64,000 bases of DNA from Kribbella monticola (lineage in GTDB: Bacteria > Actinomycetota > Actinomycetes > Propionibacteriales > Kribbellaceae): assembly GCF_003261635.1 (NCBI RefSeq), contig NZ_QFXK01000010.1, positions 186,001 to 250,000 of the forward strand, written 5' to 3'. A program made the position numbers and the translations under genes. The notes under the pieces were generated by a model. That model searched no databases and had not been told where the DNA came from. It was given only the letters and a program-made list of their open reading frames with translations. How positions within the stretch are numbered: position 1 is the stretch's first letter; each line of letters opens with the position of its first letter. Shown piece by piece: positions 19,311-29,009 of this stretch.

Positions 19311-21146
19311 CTTCGACGTGACGAGGGGGCCCGAACGACGACTGGGAACTCCGGCCTTCGACGTTCCGTCCGCTGAGAGCCCAACGGCGACTGCGATGGG
19401 AGCCTTAGGCGGTGCGGCAAGTCCGCTGAGGAACAACGCAAGGTTCTGCACCAGCAGCGGGGCGGTGGCCTCGTCGCGGTAAGAGTCCTCGAGCCAGTTC
19501 ACGTCCATAAATACCGCCAGACGTCCTCCGCCGATCACCTCGGTGCTTCCCCAGGCCGCCGCCACGACCGTGGCGTTTGGGTCGAACGTGCCCGGCGCAC
19601 TGGTTGAGACGACATTACTGCCTGAGACGTTGCCCATCCCGCCCGGCGCTGACGGCTGCCAAGTGTGCACCGAGAACGGCTGTGTTGTGAGTCCCCCCAC
19701 GGCAGACGGGTTGAGCGGCAGCGGCCCGGTGTCGAAGAACGGGTCGCCTAACCCGCCGACTTGGATTCCGCCAACACTGACGATCAGCTTGTTGATGATG
19801 TCGGCGGTGGAGGCGTTGATCGTCTCGCAGCAGGGCCGCTCGCCTGTGAGATACACCCCGCCACCGTTCTTGGCGAAAATGACGAGCCGATCCCGATCGG
19901 CGGCGCTCAGCGGTTCGATGGAAACATGCCAGATCTCTGAGTACTGCGAGATCTGGTCAGGAAGGACGTCGGAGTACTCGACGGTGGGGCTGTAGCCGGC
20001 CGAGCTCAAAACGCTCGCGGCCCAATCCAGCTCGCTAGAGTTATAGGTGCCGAACAGCAGGGCGCTGACATCTGCGCCGCATGTCGCGTTCTGCTTACGA
20101 AGCGGGATGAGATTGATCTGGGCGCGGGGAAGGTTGCTCACGGTCGCACCCCGCCCGGTCAGACACAGGTAGGTGCCTCCGTCCGGGATGGATCGGCGGT
20201 ACCCGTCGCTGCCGACAAGCCACGCCTGTGCCGTCGCCGGGTCGCGCACGATGTTGCCCGGCGCGATCTGCGGAATGCCGGCCGTCGAACGCAACCAGCC
20301 TAGGGTGGCGGCGTAGCCCGCCGCCGTGCCATAGGCGTATGTTTCGCCTGCTTCGTCCGCGTAACCAGTGAAGGGAGCCATCAGCACCGGCGACGCATCG
20401 ACGGTGGCCACCCAGGGCCCGCCAGAGTCACCGGACGCGCCCAGGGATGTCGCATTAGGGTCATACCGGAAGCAGATGATGTCGAAGGAGGCCAGGTCGC
20501 AGCCCGGCGCCAGGCTCCAGTCGCCTGGCCGGGTTGTGTGCAGGGTGCCAACCCCTCCGAACAGAGAACCCAGCGGCTGTGTGCGGCCAGCACCCCACAG
20601 GACGACGGGAAGGTTGTCCTCATAGGCGGCGCCACTCGGGGCTACCGGAATCGCGGCGTTCGCTGTGCTAATACTCTTGTCCAGCTTCAGGAGCCCGACG
20701 TCGTTCTGTATGTACTGATCGTGCTCGGAGTATCCGTGTCTGACAATAGAGGACACTCCCCGCCTCGTCCCCTTGGACTTCGACGACTTGTAGCCGACCC
20801 AAACGGTGATCTCAGTTGCCTTGGCGAGAGTTCCCGCATCCACCAGGCAGTGGCCAGCCGTCAATACCCATTGAGGACTGACGAGCGCGCCGGAACAGTT
20901 GAACGTTTAGTGCTTGGTCTTCCATTCCAGGTAGACAAACCAAGACGGCGCCGTCGAAGGTGTTGTTCCATTGATCACCGCCGACGCAGGTGGCGACGAC
21001 ACCACGGCCAAGGCTGCGAAGGAGCTGGCCACGAGCGCCAGAACGGAGACGAGGGCAGTAACCAGCCGGCGTCGCCTGGATCCCTGGCGTCGGGCGACAA
21101 TGTTGCCCCAACTCGGGGCATGCCCCAGTGAATGTTTGTTCGTCAC
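19293..21146 (-). pseudogene. Secreted trypsin-like serine protease with one in-frame stop
   Basis: Start at GTG 21146, 6 nt after GGGGGG. It encodes a basic N-terminus and an export signal ending PPASA, then 'VINGTTPSTAPSWFVYL'. A TAA at 20907-20909 interrupts the frame. The same frame continues directly with 'TFNCSGALVSPQW' and TAGHC (catalytic His), NDVGLLKLD (Asp) and GASGDSGGPW (Ser), so the triad is intact. After ~240 residues come an ~60-aa linker domain with Cys residues and a ~200-aa domain ('ALLFGTYNSSELDWA ... VYLTGERPC') resembling ThuA/GATase-like folds. It is one nonsense mutation away from function. The C-terminal end may also be altered, because it overlaps the neighbouring ATPase relic. 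Confidence 0.75.
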
Positions 21147-21359
21147 GCTATACCCCCCGGTATTCGCTACAGAGCCCCCAAGTGATGTGCCAAACGCTAG
21201 CACGATCCCGACGTCAAACGGTCCACGGTCAGTCCGAAATTAAATGCCTCGCCAGTATGAAATGTCGGAAGAGAATGCCGACATGCGATCCTGCTACTAA
21301 CGCGGGTTCGTCCGGAGGGGTCGTCTAGAGCGAGAGCACCGACGCACCGACGCACCGAA

Positions 21360-21540
21360 TTGTGCGTCGACCTTCGGGGCACCTCGACGAACGACAGCGT
21401 CCAATTTCCAGGCGGTGGCGTGCCGCGGGAGCTGGCGCGTAGGTTCGCCTTGAGCAGCAGCGCCCACGACTTGGTCAACCCGACCGTCGATAAGGTGATC
21501 ACTGCGACTGGACTATCAACGGCGGTCACCCGACGCCCCC
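21360..21540 (+). pseudogene. STAS-domain (anti-sigma factor antagonist) fragment
   Basis: The frame shows 'CVDLRGTSTNDS' and 'DLVNPTVDKVITATGL', which match the DLRGxxFxDS and VNPxxxVxxVLxxTGL blocks of STAS proteins, with degenerate sequence between. It is short and has no start; I infer a relic. Confidence 0.5.
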
Positions 21541-21577
21541 GCTGTGCAGCCGCTCCGAATGGAGGTGGCGCAAGCCT

Positions 21578-21608
21578 TGAATGTGGTTGCCAATAACAAC
21601 CACATTCA
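21578..21608. repeat. 12-bp perfect inverted repeat, 7-nt loop
   Basis: TGAATGTGGTTG at 21578-21589 is the exact reverse complement of 21597-21608. There is no T-run after it, so it is not a standard terminator. It could be a regulator site or the end of a lost mobile element. Confidence 0.6.
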
Positions 21609-22154
21609 GCGGACCGCCCGTGGCGCGTGAGTTATTTGGCGGGCGAGCACTTGTCAAATTGGATGACGTGTGCCGTTGACCCTGGCTCGTGCCATGGCTA
21701 GCCTCCCAAAACAGGGGGCATTTCTCGGGTGACCAACTGTCGGTTCTCGTTGGTCGTGCGCCAATTTCTTGGCTATCGCTGGAATGCTGCGTGAGCAAAC
21801 GCTTGAATGTCCGCAGAATATCGCAGAGATCTAGGGCCTGCACCTCGATGGCTTATCGCAAGCGCAACGGACCCAGGCTGGAACGATTCGTCGGCAGTCT
21901 CGTACATGCCTGGCTGGCCGAGATCGCGCTCAACATGGCTTCGCAGTCTTCGATGAGAAGGGCCGCGCCGCCTTCACGATCAGCGAACTGTGGAAGAGCC
22001 GCGATCGCTGGGACCGCCGTTGACCGGCTGGTGTTGGTGTCCCGTGGCTCAAGGTTGGCGCCCGTTGGTTCGTTGGGATCGATCTGAAAGGCCGGGCACA
22101 GTCGGCTATGGCGGTGACGCCCGTGCATCGGCCGGCGAACGTCCTGGTTGGAGT
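21609..22154. other. No recognisable gene
   Basis: Short frames on both strands show no conserved motif or credible start with ribosome site. The sequence is less GC-rich in 21600-21800 than the genes around it. It is likely decayed DNA between relics. Confidence 0.45.
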
Positions 22155-22700
22155 TCACGAGCAGGCCTGCAGGACTGACTCCAGCAACGCCCGCGAGTCG
22201 GCGTCGTCGAGTCCGTGGATCTCTAGCTCGGTGAGTCCGGTCAGCTCGTGATCCGAACCTTCCCGGACGGCGAAGACCATAACGACCGACCCCGCGGCCA
22301 AGCGCTGGGCGACGAAAGCGAGGATCCGGGCAGAGGTACGGTCGAGCCACTGCTCGTCGCCGACCAGGCACAGGATGGGTTGCTTGCCGGCGGCCTCGGA
22401 CAGCAGGTTCAGAACCGCGAGTCCTACCAGGAAGCGGTCTGGAGCGATGCCGTCCAGCAGGCCGACCGCAGTACCGAGCGCCTCATGCTGCGGCCCGGGG
22501 GAGCCGGGCGATCCGGGCCATGGACGGCTGGCAGAGCTGCTGCAGCCCGGCGGACGCCAACTCGGTCTCGCACTCGATCCCAAACTGGCAGCCGGTGCCC
22601 TTGGCCGCCAGCGCGTCCAGCAGCGCGGATTTGCCGACTCCGGGCTCACCTCGGAGGACCATCGCCTTACTGGTACCCGCCCGCGCGATCGTGGGCACCC
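22155..22700 (-). pseudogene. LAL-type LuxR regulator, ATPase part only
   Basis: Two frames hold the AAA_16 core of a large LuxR (LAL/MalT-like) regulator. One has Walker A LRGEPGVGKSALLDALA and 'FGIECETELASAGLQQLC'. The other has 'PILCLVGDEQWLDRTSA' (Walker B), 'ILAFVAQRLAAGSVVM' and 'FAVREGSD'. It stops at 22155, and the helical repeats and HTH are absent. It may once have regulated a nearby pathway. Confidence 0.7.
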
Positions 22701-23901
22701 GCAGATTTTCATCACATCAAAGCCAGCGCAGCGCCTGCTCCGCCACCCAAGCGTTCCGGATGAGCAACTTCGAGGGCGGCGGGCCGGATTGCCGTGCCAG
22801 CTGATCTGCTCAGCGCTCTTTGTACCCGCTGAACTGGCGGCGCCGATAAGTCGGAGGAGCAACACGCACCTTAACCACACGCCTGGAGCTCGACTCTGAT
22901 GCCATCCCCCGAACCCCGTGATACTGCCTTCTGGAACCGGGGATAGATCGCCAGCTTCCAATGTCGCTCATCGTCTCTCGTCGAAATCAGATGAGTTAGG
23001 AGATGAGTAGAGGTACCAGAGAAGGTGATTGTCAGCCGAAGGTTACCTTCTGCCCGGGGCGGGTCGACCGTCGCGCATCGCGCGGTGAGCGTGGATCGTG
23101 TATTGGTCTGCCAGTAACCGGCAGTCGGCGAAGAATGTCGCGCACCATGCTACTCAGCGCTACGCGGTCCGGCGGAGCGGGCGATGATGCAAGGTTGTGG
23201 CGGTCTCTCGCGCATCCGCAGCAGATTGACCTTCGCGAGGACCTGGTCACGCTGGCGGTCAATCGGTGGATCGGGGAGTTGTTCGGGCCGTTGAATCGGC
23301 AGGTAAGGGTACTTAGTTCTGGCCGTCGATGACGGTTCGGCGCGTCGCGACGAGATGTGGCGCAGCCGAGGTCGTGATGGGGTGGCGAGAACAGTCGTTG
23401 ACTGCCGAGATGGCGGGTTTGTCAACCGGACCTCCCAACGACTGGCATTGTCACCTACGCCAGGTGGCAGCCCGCTCTGCTGCGCAGAGCCGATCGGCGC
23501 CTTTGTCGCGGACGATAGCCGTCAGAACTACGGCTGGGAAGTCTCCGCCACAGTGGCTAAAACAATTTACGCATGCATTTGTCAAATGCCGAATGATACC
23601 GAGTGAATGATTCAGTTGCGCAGGCGAGAATCAATCCATATCCGCTGCGCGCCATTGCCCATGGGTAAGCGGATCGGATTCCATCGCTGCCACCGGGTCG
23701 TCGTTGTTGGCCTGTGGCATTAGTACGTCCTGTGCACTCCAAAAGATAGCCGGGGTTCTTTTCAGCGGTTTTGATGTTCTCGTAGCGATTTACGATCCAG
23801 GAGCCGCCATGTTGTCGGACCAGACTAATGGGCCCTGCCGAAGTCTCGCATAGGTCGCGGCTACCTCTTCTGCGGTGCTCCCGGGATCCGGTGGAGTGAG
23901 C
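22701..23901. other. 1.2-kb decayed interval
   Basis: No intact gene. The only recognisable item is a recombinase scrap (separate entry). Minus-strand frames near 23557-23742 and plus-strand frames near 23329-23610 are short and motif-free. Confidence 0.5.
23186..23305 (+). pseudogene. Serine recombinase C-terminal scrap
   Basis: 'AHPQQIDLREDLVTLAVNRW' followed by 'IGELFGPLNRQ' matches the post-zinc-ribbon segment of actinobacterial large serine recombinases (HPxxxxLRED...W(L/I)xxLFxP). The catalytic domain is absent. It shows that a mobile element was once nearby. Confidence 0.5.
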
Positions 23902-24942
23902 TTAGTGATCAGAGCCGGTTTGTGCATCTGCGACGCTCATTTTTCGGTCGACCTTGATGGCGACCCAGGCCGGCCCACCGGAAATCGATAGCTCGGTGAA
24001 ACTGGCGCCATCCAGTCCCGCCGACCGCAGCAGGTCTGCAAATTCGCCCGCTGTCCGTAGTCGGCCGGCGAAATTGACGACCAGGTCCATGTTTCCCAGG
24101 AACGCGAAGGCACCGGCTTCCGCCCGCTCGGGAAGCAATTGCTCAACGATGATTAACTGGCTGTCGGCCGCCATCGCGTCGGCGCAGGTCCGCAAGATGA
24201 GTCGGACACTTTTGTCCGGCCATTCGCAAGAACGCGGGAGAGTATGTATACGTCACCGGCGGGCGGGACACCGACCAGGAAGTCTCCTGTCTGTACCTCG
24301 AATCTTCCCTCCAAGGCAGGATCGCCAAAAAGGGTTGCTCCGTGGTCCGCCGTTGCCGGTATCTCGAACAAGACACCACGGAGTTGCGGGTTCCTGTAGT
24401 AGTTCGACGAGCAGTGCGCCGTCGCCGCCGCCCACATCCACGACGACGCTCCGGTGGGACAGATCCAGAGCGGCCGAGACTGCCGCCGTATATCCGGGGA
24501 TGTCCAGCATGGCTGTGAATGCGGTCAGAACCTCCGGATTCCCGGTGACTACCGAATAGAAATCGGCACCGAACTGATGCTCGAAGGCACTGGTATCGTC
24601 GAACAGACTCGCGGTCAACCCGACGAATGCCGGCGCGCTGCACGAAGCTGCGTAGATCGCAGACTGCCCCAGCGACCCGGGCCGGTCGTCCAGCAGCGTA
24701 TCCCCGAACGCTGAGAGCAAGAACCGGCCGTCTTCGCTCCCGATCTGCAATCCGAGTGCCACCAGAGCCCGGAGCAGATGGGTGAGCCGGTGGGGGGTCG
24801 TGCCGGTAGACGCGGCCAGTGAATCGACGGTTTGGTGCCCCTTGGCGATGAGACCTGGCAGACCGAGCGAGGCGGCCGTTCCGACCACCGCCGTGCCGCG
24901 ATAGCCGCTGATGAGTGATCCGACCCACGCCGTTGGATCCAC
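23902..24942 (-). pseudogene. SAM-dependent O-methyltransferase (dimerisation plus catalytic domain), two frameshifts
   Basis: Three consecutive frames reconstruct one AcTM/O-methyltransferase family-2 enzyme. First comes a winged-helix dimerisation domain ('LPGLIAKGHQTVDSLAAS', 'HRLTHLLRALVALGL') and the SAM loop VVVDVGGGDGALLVELL. Then come 'LFEIPATADHGATLFGD', 'FEVQTGDFLVGVP' and 'VYILSRVLANG'. The last piece has 'LIIVEQLLPERAEAG', 'LVVNFAGRLRTAGEFADLL' and 'AWVAIKVD', with a stop at 23902. The start is uncertain (GTG 24942 is the latest credible one). It lies divergent to the RiPP-like cluster and may be a discarded tailoring gene. Each break is small, so error cannot be excluded. Confidence 0.75.
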
Positions 24943-25154
24943 CGGTTGTCCGATCGCTTTCGGGCGCCGAGGCGCTCGCCCTCCGCCAGCAGGAACGCCC
25001 GAAGCTACCTGCGGTTCAGCGACTGTCGCGCGGCCTTCGCGAGTCGTGGAGAGCTGCTGACCCTGTCCGGCGGTTTGATGACTAGCCGTCCCTCGTGAGC
25101 GGACGACGGCGGTGGACCACGGTGCGAGGAGGCCGGGCATCAACGTATCGTGAT

Positions 25155-25176
25155 GCCTCCTGTACGTTCCGGAGGC
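25155..25176. repeat. Short hairpin upstream of the cluster
   Basis: GCCTCC at 25155-25160 pairs with GGAGGC at 25171-25176 around a 10-nt loop, in the ~300-nt divergent gap before the kinase gene. It could be a leader hairpin; evidence is weak. Confidence 0.3.
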
Positions 25177-25243
25177 TTGCTGGGACGGTGACCGGCCTAA
25201 GGGCAACTGACACCTGCCAGAACATCAGCCAGAAAGGCGACCG

Positions 25244-26173
25244 GTGGACTTGGAGATCAATGCTCCAGCGCGCATCAGCCTGGGGGGTGGCGGTACGGAC
25301 CTGGCTTCGTACTACGAACGCTGGGGCGGGTACTTTCTCTCGGCGGCCATCAAGCTGCCCGTTCGGATCCGGCTGGGCCGTTCATCCGCAGGGTGGGTCC
25401 CGTTGGTCAAGGATTCTCTGGGGCAGTGGTTCGAGGCCCAGGGCGTGGAAGCTCCTCGAGCCGTCTGGCTCAGGACCTCTGTGCCCAGTGGAGCCGGGCT
25501 CGGGTTCTCCGGCGCGTTGTCGGTCGCCTTGGTCCGTCTGGTCGAGGAGTTGCGCGGTGTAGCGATGCCGCTCAGAGATCGGGCGGTGGCCGCCTATGCG
25601 CTCGAGCGCGCTATCTTCAGCCGTCACGCCGGACGGCAGGACACGATCGTGGCGGTGTATGGCGGCCTGAAGGAGTACCGCCTCGAGGCGGGTGGCGCCG
25701 CGGTCGGCGAGGTGCCGATGTCACCGGTCCATCGTTCCGCTTTGATGAGCAGGTTGCTACTCGTCGATACCGCGGCCCGGAGGTCGGCGGACTCCGTTCT
25801 TGCCGACCAGGACATCAAGCTGGCCGCGGACTCCGAGGCGATGAAGAAGAACCTCGACCGGATCAAGCAGATCGCGTTCGAAGTACGGGAGCTGCTCTGC
25901 CGTGGCGATCTGGACGGCTTCGGAAACGCAATGCATCAGCACTGGATGTACAAACGTGAGCGTTCGGCCGGGATCACGTCGTCGTCGATCGACGAACTTT
26001 ACGCGTGGGGCCTAGCAAACGGAGCCATCGGCGGCAAGCTGATCGGCGCGGGCGCAGGCGGATTCCTGCTGATGTTCGCCAAGGATCCGGACCGGCTCAG
26101 GACCTCCTACCAACAGCGCGGTGTCCAGGTCCGATCAGTCGAGCTCGAGGACGCCGGGGCGCACCTGTGCTGA
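25244..26173 (+). CDS. hddA: GHMP kinase, D-glycero-D-manno-heptose 7-phosphate kinase (HddA)-like
   Basis: A 309-aa sugar kinase starting at GTG 25244 (AAAGG 6 nt upstream). The N-terminus ARISLGGGGTDL (~9-20) is the signature of the heptose/fucose kinase branch. 'SVPSGAGLGFSGALSVAL' is the GHMP ATP loop, 'AGRQDTIVAVYGGL' the conserved GRQD region, and 'GGKLIGAGAGGFLLMF' motif 3. The family phosphorylates C1 of heptose 7-phosphate (alpha anomer). With the SIS isomerase, GmhB-like phosphatase and nucleotidyltransferase further right, it completes a GDP-heptose-type route. It is the first gene of a tightly packed plus-strand operon. Confidence 0.85.
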   Translation: MDLEINAPARISLGGGGTDLASYYERWGGYFLSAAIKLPVRIRLGRSSAGWVPLVKDSLGQWFEAQGVEAPRAVWLRTSVPSGAGLGFSGALSVALVRLVEELRGVAMPLRDRAVAAYALERAIFSRHAGRQDTIVAVYGGLKEYRLEAGGAAVGEVPMSPVHRSALMSRLLLVDTAARRSADSVLADQDIKLAADSEAMKKNLDRIKQIAFEVRELLCRGDLDGFGNAMHQHWMYKRERSAGITSSSIDELYAWGLANGAIGGKLIGAGAGGFLLMFAKDPDRLRTSYQQRGVQVRSVELEDAGAHLC

Positions 26174-27180
26174 CGGGAACGGCGCTGAACGTCGCCGTGG
26201 TGGGGTACGGAGCCATCGGTCGCCGCCGCGTCGCGAATCTGGACGACGAGCGACTGGTCGGGGTGGTCGACACCGATCCGCGGGCGCGCGCCGTCGCGGA
26301 GCGGCAGACCCGTACCTACACCGACATCGGCCAACTGCTCGAAGAGTGTCATCCGGACGTCCTCATCGTCGCGACACCGAACGCGCAGATCGCGGAGACT
26401 GCGCGGATCGGCCTCGAGTCCGGCTGCCATGTCCTGGTCGAGAAGCCCGGCGCCGGCAGCCTGGCCGCGTTCCAGGAGCTGATCGATGTCGCTGAGCGAG
26501 TCGGCCGATGGCTGTGGGTCGGCTATAACCACCTCTTCCACCATCACGTCACGGATCTGCTGGCCGAGCTGGGTTCCGGCGAACACGGTGACGTGATGTT
26601 CGTTCGCGCCCGGTATGGCCACGGCGGGCGGCCCGGCTACGACCGGGAATGGCGGGCCAGTCGTGAGCTGGCCGGCGGTGGTGAATTGCTTGATCAGGGC
26701 AGCCACCTCTTGAACCTGACGTATCACCTGCTTGGTCCTCTCCCGGTCGAGAACGCGATCTTGCGGACCGCCTACTGGGATATGGAGGTCGAGGACAACG
26801 CCGTCGTGAACCTGGCAGATCGCGCTGATCCGGTCGGCGGTCCGTGGGCGACGCTGCAGGTCAGTTGTACGGCCTGGCTGAACGAATATGCCGTCGATGT
26901 GCATTGCCGTGCAGCTCACCTGGCGCTCACCGGCCTCGGCGGAAGCTACGGGGATCCTCGCCTGACGATCAACCGGAGACCGCCCGGCGGCGGGGTTCCG
27001 GAGAGCTCGGTACGGTCCTATGGTCCCGGCGACAAGTCGTGGCGACGAGAGTGGCGAGCGTTTCGGGCGGCGCTCGAACGGCCGTTTGACAAGAGCACCT
27101 GCACAGCGGCGTCATATTCCCTGCGAGCCGTCGAGGACTGCTACGCGCTGGGATCATCGAACGGGGAGGACGGCAGTTGA
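26167..27180 (+). CDS. Gfo/Idh/MocA-family oxidoreductase (NDP-sugar)
   Basis: 337 aa from GTG 26167, overlapping the kinase stop by 7 nt; the open frame further upstream is a kinase shadow. The Rossmann motif is VAVVGYGAIGRRR near residue 8. The catalytic EKP motif is 'VLVEKPGAGS', and the substrate loop is 'GGGELLDQGSHLLNLTY' with conserved Asp and His. Family members oxidise or reduce sugar hydroxyls. Paired with a DegT aminotransferase (present at 43.6-44.7 kb), they make 3-amino sugars in the WlbA/WlbE manner. I infer a 3-keto-heptose intermediate. Confidence 0.85.
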   Translation: MLTGTALNVAVVGYGAIGRRRVANLDDERLVGVVDTDPRARAVAERQTRTYTDIGQLLEECHPDVLIVATPNAQIAETARIGLESGCHVLVEKPGAGSLAAFQELIDVAERVGRWLWVGYNHLFHHHVTDLLAELGSGEHGDVMFVRARYGHGGRPGYDREWRASRELAGGGELLDQGSHLLNLTYHLLGPLPVENAILRTAYWDMEVEDNAVVNLADRADPVGGPWATLQVSCTAWLNEYAVDVHCRAAHLALTGLGGSYGDPRLTINRRPPGGGVPESSVRSYGPGDKSWRREWRAFRAALERPFDKSTCTAASYSLRAVEDCYALGSSNGEDGS

Positions 27181-29009
27181 GTACCGGGTTATCGCACTCC
27201 AGGAACCTCCGAGGTCGGCTAGACCGGCTCCGCAACTCCGCCGAGGCGCAACTCCTGTTCGTGGTCGTTTGGCGAAGCTCGCCGCTGCTGGCGCTGTTGT
27301 GGTGGCTGTGCATCGTGGTCCGTGGACTCATGCCGGTGGTCTTCGCCTACGCCGTCGGAAGCCTGGTGACGTCGGTGTCGGCGGGAACCGGGACCACGGC
27401 CAGCCTCACTCTCGTGGCCGGCGCCTTCGCGGTCATGCAGGTCGCGGGTCCCTTCCACGCACAAGTGGGCGCCAACCTGGGCTTGCGGGTCAGGGAATGG
27501 CTGCACGACAAGCTTGCGGTGGCGGCCGTCCGGCCCGACGGGATCGCGCCGCTGGAGCGCTCGGAGGTGCTCGACGACCTCAGCCTCGCCCGCGAGTTCG
27601 ACCTCGGGATGACCGGTCCGACGCTGGCGGACTGCATGCCTGCGATCGGGAACTCCTTCGTCCTCATCGGCAGTGGGGCACTCGCTGCGATAGGTATCGC
27701 GCACGGGTTCAGTTGGTGGATCGGTATCGTCGTCGCAGCGGCCTGGCTATCGCCCCATGTGTTGATGCGCAGCGGTGCCGCCTGGCGGAGCTGGAAGTCC
27801 GACGAGGTGGCCGAACACCAACGTCACGCCGACTACACCTACCGGCTCGCCGTCAATCCGTCGGCGGCCAAGGAGGTCCGGTTGTTCGGATTGCCGGACT
27901 GGCTGGTCGCGCGCTTCCTCAAGCGGCGACGGGCGCTGCTGGAGATCTCCGTCGAGGCGATCAGGCTTCGGGAGCGACCGCTTGCGCTCACCATCGTCGC
28001 CCTGGTGGGAGCCAATGTGCTGTTCCTCGGACTGCTGATGAGAGCCGGTCTGTCGGGCAGGTTGTCACTGGGTGAAGTGGTGTCGATGGTGACGCTCGGA
28101 ATGGTTGCGAGCTCGCTCGGCACGATGGACTTCTCGTGGTGGCTCCACACTGCGGCGAAGCCCGTTCCGGTGATCGTCGGCCTAGAGAAGACGATGGTGG
28201 AGATCGGTCGCCTCGCAGCCCCTCCTCAGGCCGTCGAACCGCCATCGCGGGGTGGCGACATCGCCTTCTCCGGGGTGGCATTCAGCTACAACCAGGGCGC
28301 GCCGGTGTTCGACGAACTCGACTTCACGATCCCGCAGGGACAATGCACCGCGATCGTCGGGCAGAACGGCGCAGGCAAGACGACGCTCGTCAAGCTGCTG
28401 TGCCGGCTCTACGATCCGGGCGAAGGCAGGGTGAGCATCGGTGGGACCGATCTGCGAGACATCGGGCTGACAAGCTGGCACCAACAGATCGCCGTCGTGT
28501 TCCAGGACTTCGTCCGCTACGAGTTGAGCCTCCGCGAGAACGTCACAATGGCAGAGGATGCCACTGACCCGGCCATCCTCGCGGCGCTCGCCGCGGCCGG
28601 GGCGGACGACGTGGCGGAGTTGGACACGGTGCTGACCCGCCGGGCCGAGAACGGAACGGATCTGTCCGGTGGGCAATGGCAACGGGTTGCCCTCGCTCGA
28701 GCGCTGTACGCGGTCAGCGCCGGCGCAGGCATCGTGATTCTCGACGAACCGACCGCGCACCTCGACGTCCGTGCCGAGTTGGAGATCTTCGACCGGCTGA
28801 TCGACCTCACCAGGGGGCGGACGACGATTCTCGTATCACATCGCTTCTCGACCGTCCGGCGGGCCGACAACATCTGCGTGATGGAGGGCGGCCGGATGAT
28901 CGAGCAAGGATCGCACGACCAGTTGATGGCGCTGGACGGCAGGTACAGCGAGATGTACAAACTGCAGGCATTCAGGTTCAGTGAGGAGAGCAGTGAATCT
29001 TCGTCGTAG
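27177..29009 (+). CDS. ABC transporter half-unit (permease-ATPase fusion) 1
   Basis: 610 aa from TTG 27177 (GGGAGG 7 nt upstream), with a 4-nt TTGA overlap with the previous stop. Several membrane helices occupy residues ~45-330. The ATPase has Walker A VGQNGAGKTT (~393), signature LSGGQWQR (~494), Walker B VILDEPTA and an H-loop SHRFS. It is an exporter-type half transporter and presumably forms a heterodimer with the next gene, which overlaps its 3' end. Likely substrate: the mature modified peptide. No peptidase C39 domain is present, so leader removal must be done elsewhere. Confidence 0.9.
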   Translation: MSTGLSHSRNLRGRLDRLRNSAEAQLLFVVVWRSSPLLALLWWLCIVVRGLMPVVFAYAVGSLVTSVSAGTGTTASLTLVAGAFAVMQVAGPFHAQVGANLGLRVREWLHDKLAVAAVRPDGIAPLERSEVLDDLSLAREFDLGMTGPTLADCMPAIGNSFVLIGSGALAAIGIAHGFSWWIGIVVAAAWLSPHVLMRSGAAWRSWKSDEVAEHQRHADYTYRLAVNPSAAKEVRLFGLPDWLVARFLKRRRALLEISVEAIRLRERPLALTIVALVGANVLFLGLLMRAGLSGRLSLGEVVSMVTLGMVASSLGTMDFSWWLHTAAKPVPVIVGLEKTMVEIGRLAAPPQAVEPPSRGGDIAFSGVAFSYNQGAPVFDELDFTIPQGQCTAIVGQNGAGKTTLVKLLCRLYDPGEGRVSIGGTDLRDIGLTSWHQQIAVVFQDFVRYELSLRENVTMAEDATDPAILAALAAAGADDVAELDTVLTRRAENGTDLSGGQWQRVALARALYAVSAGAGIVILDEPTAHLDVRAELEIFDRLIDLTRGRTTILVSHRFSTVRRADNICVMEGGRMIEQGSHDQLMALDGRYSEMYKLQAFRFSEESSESSS

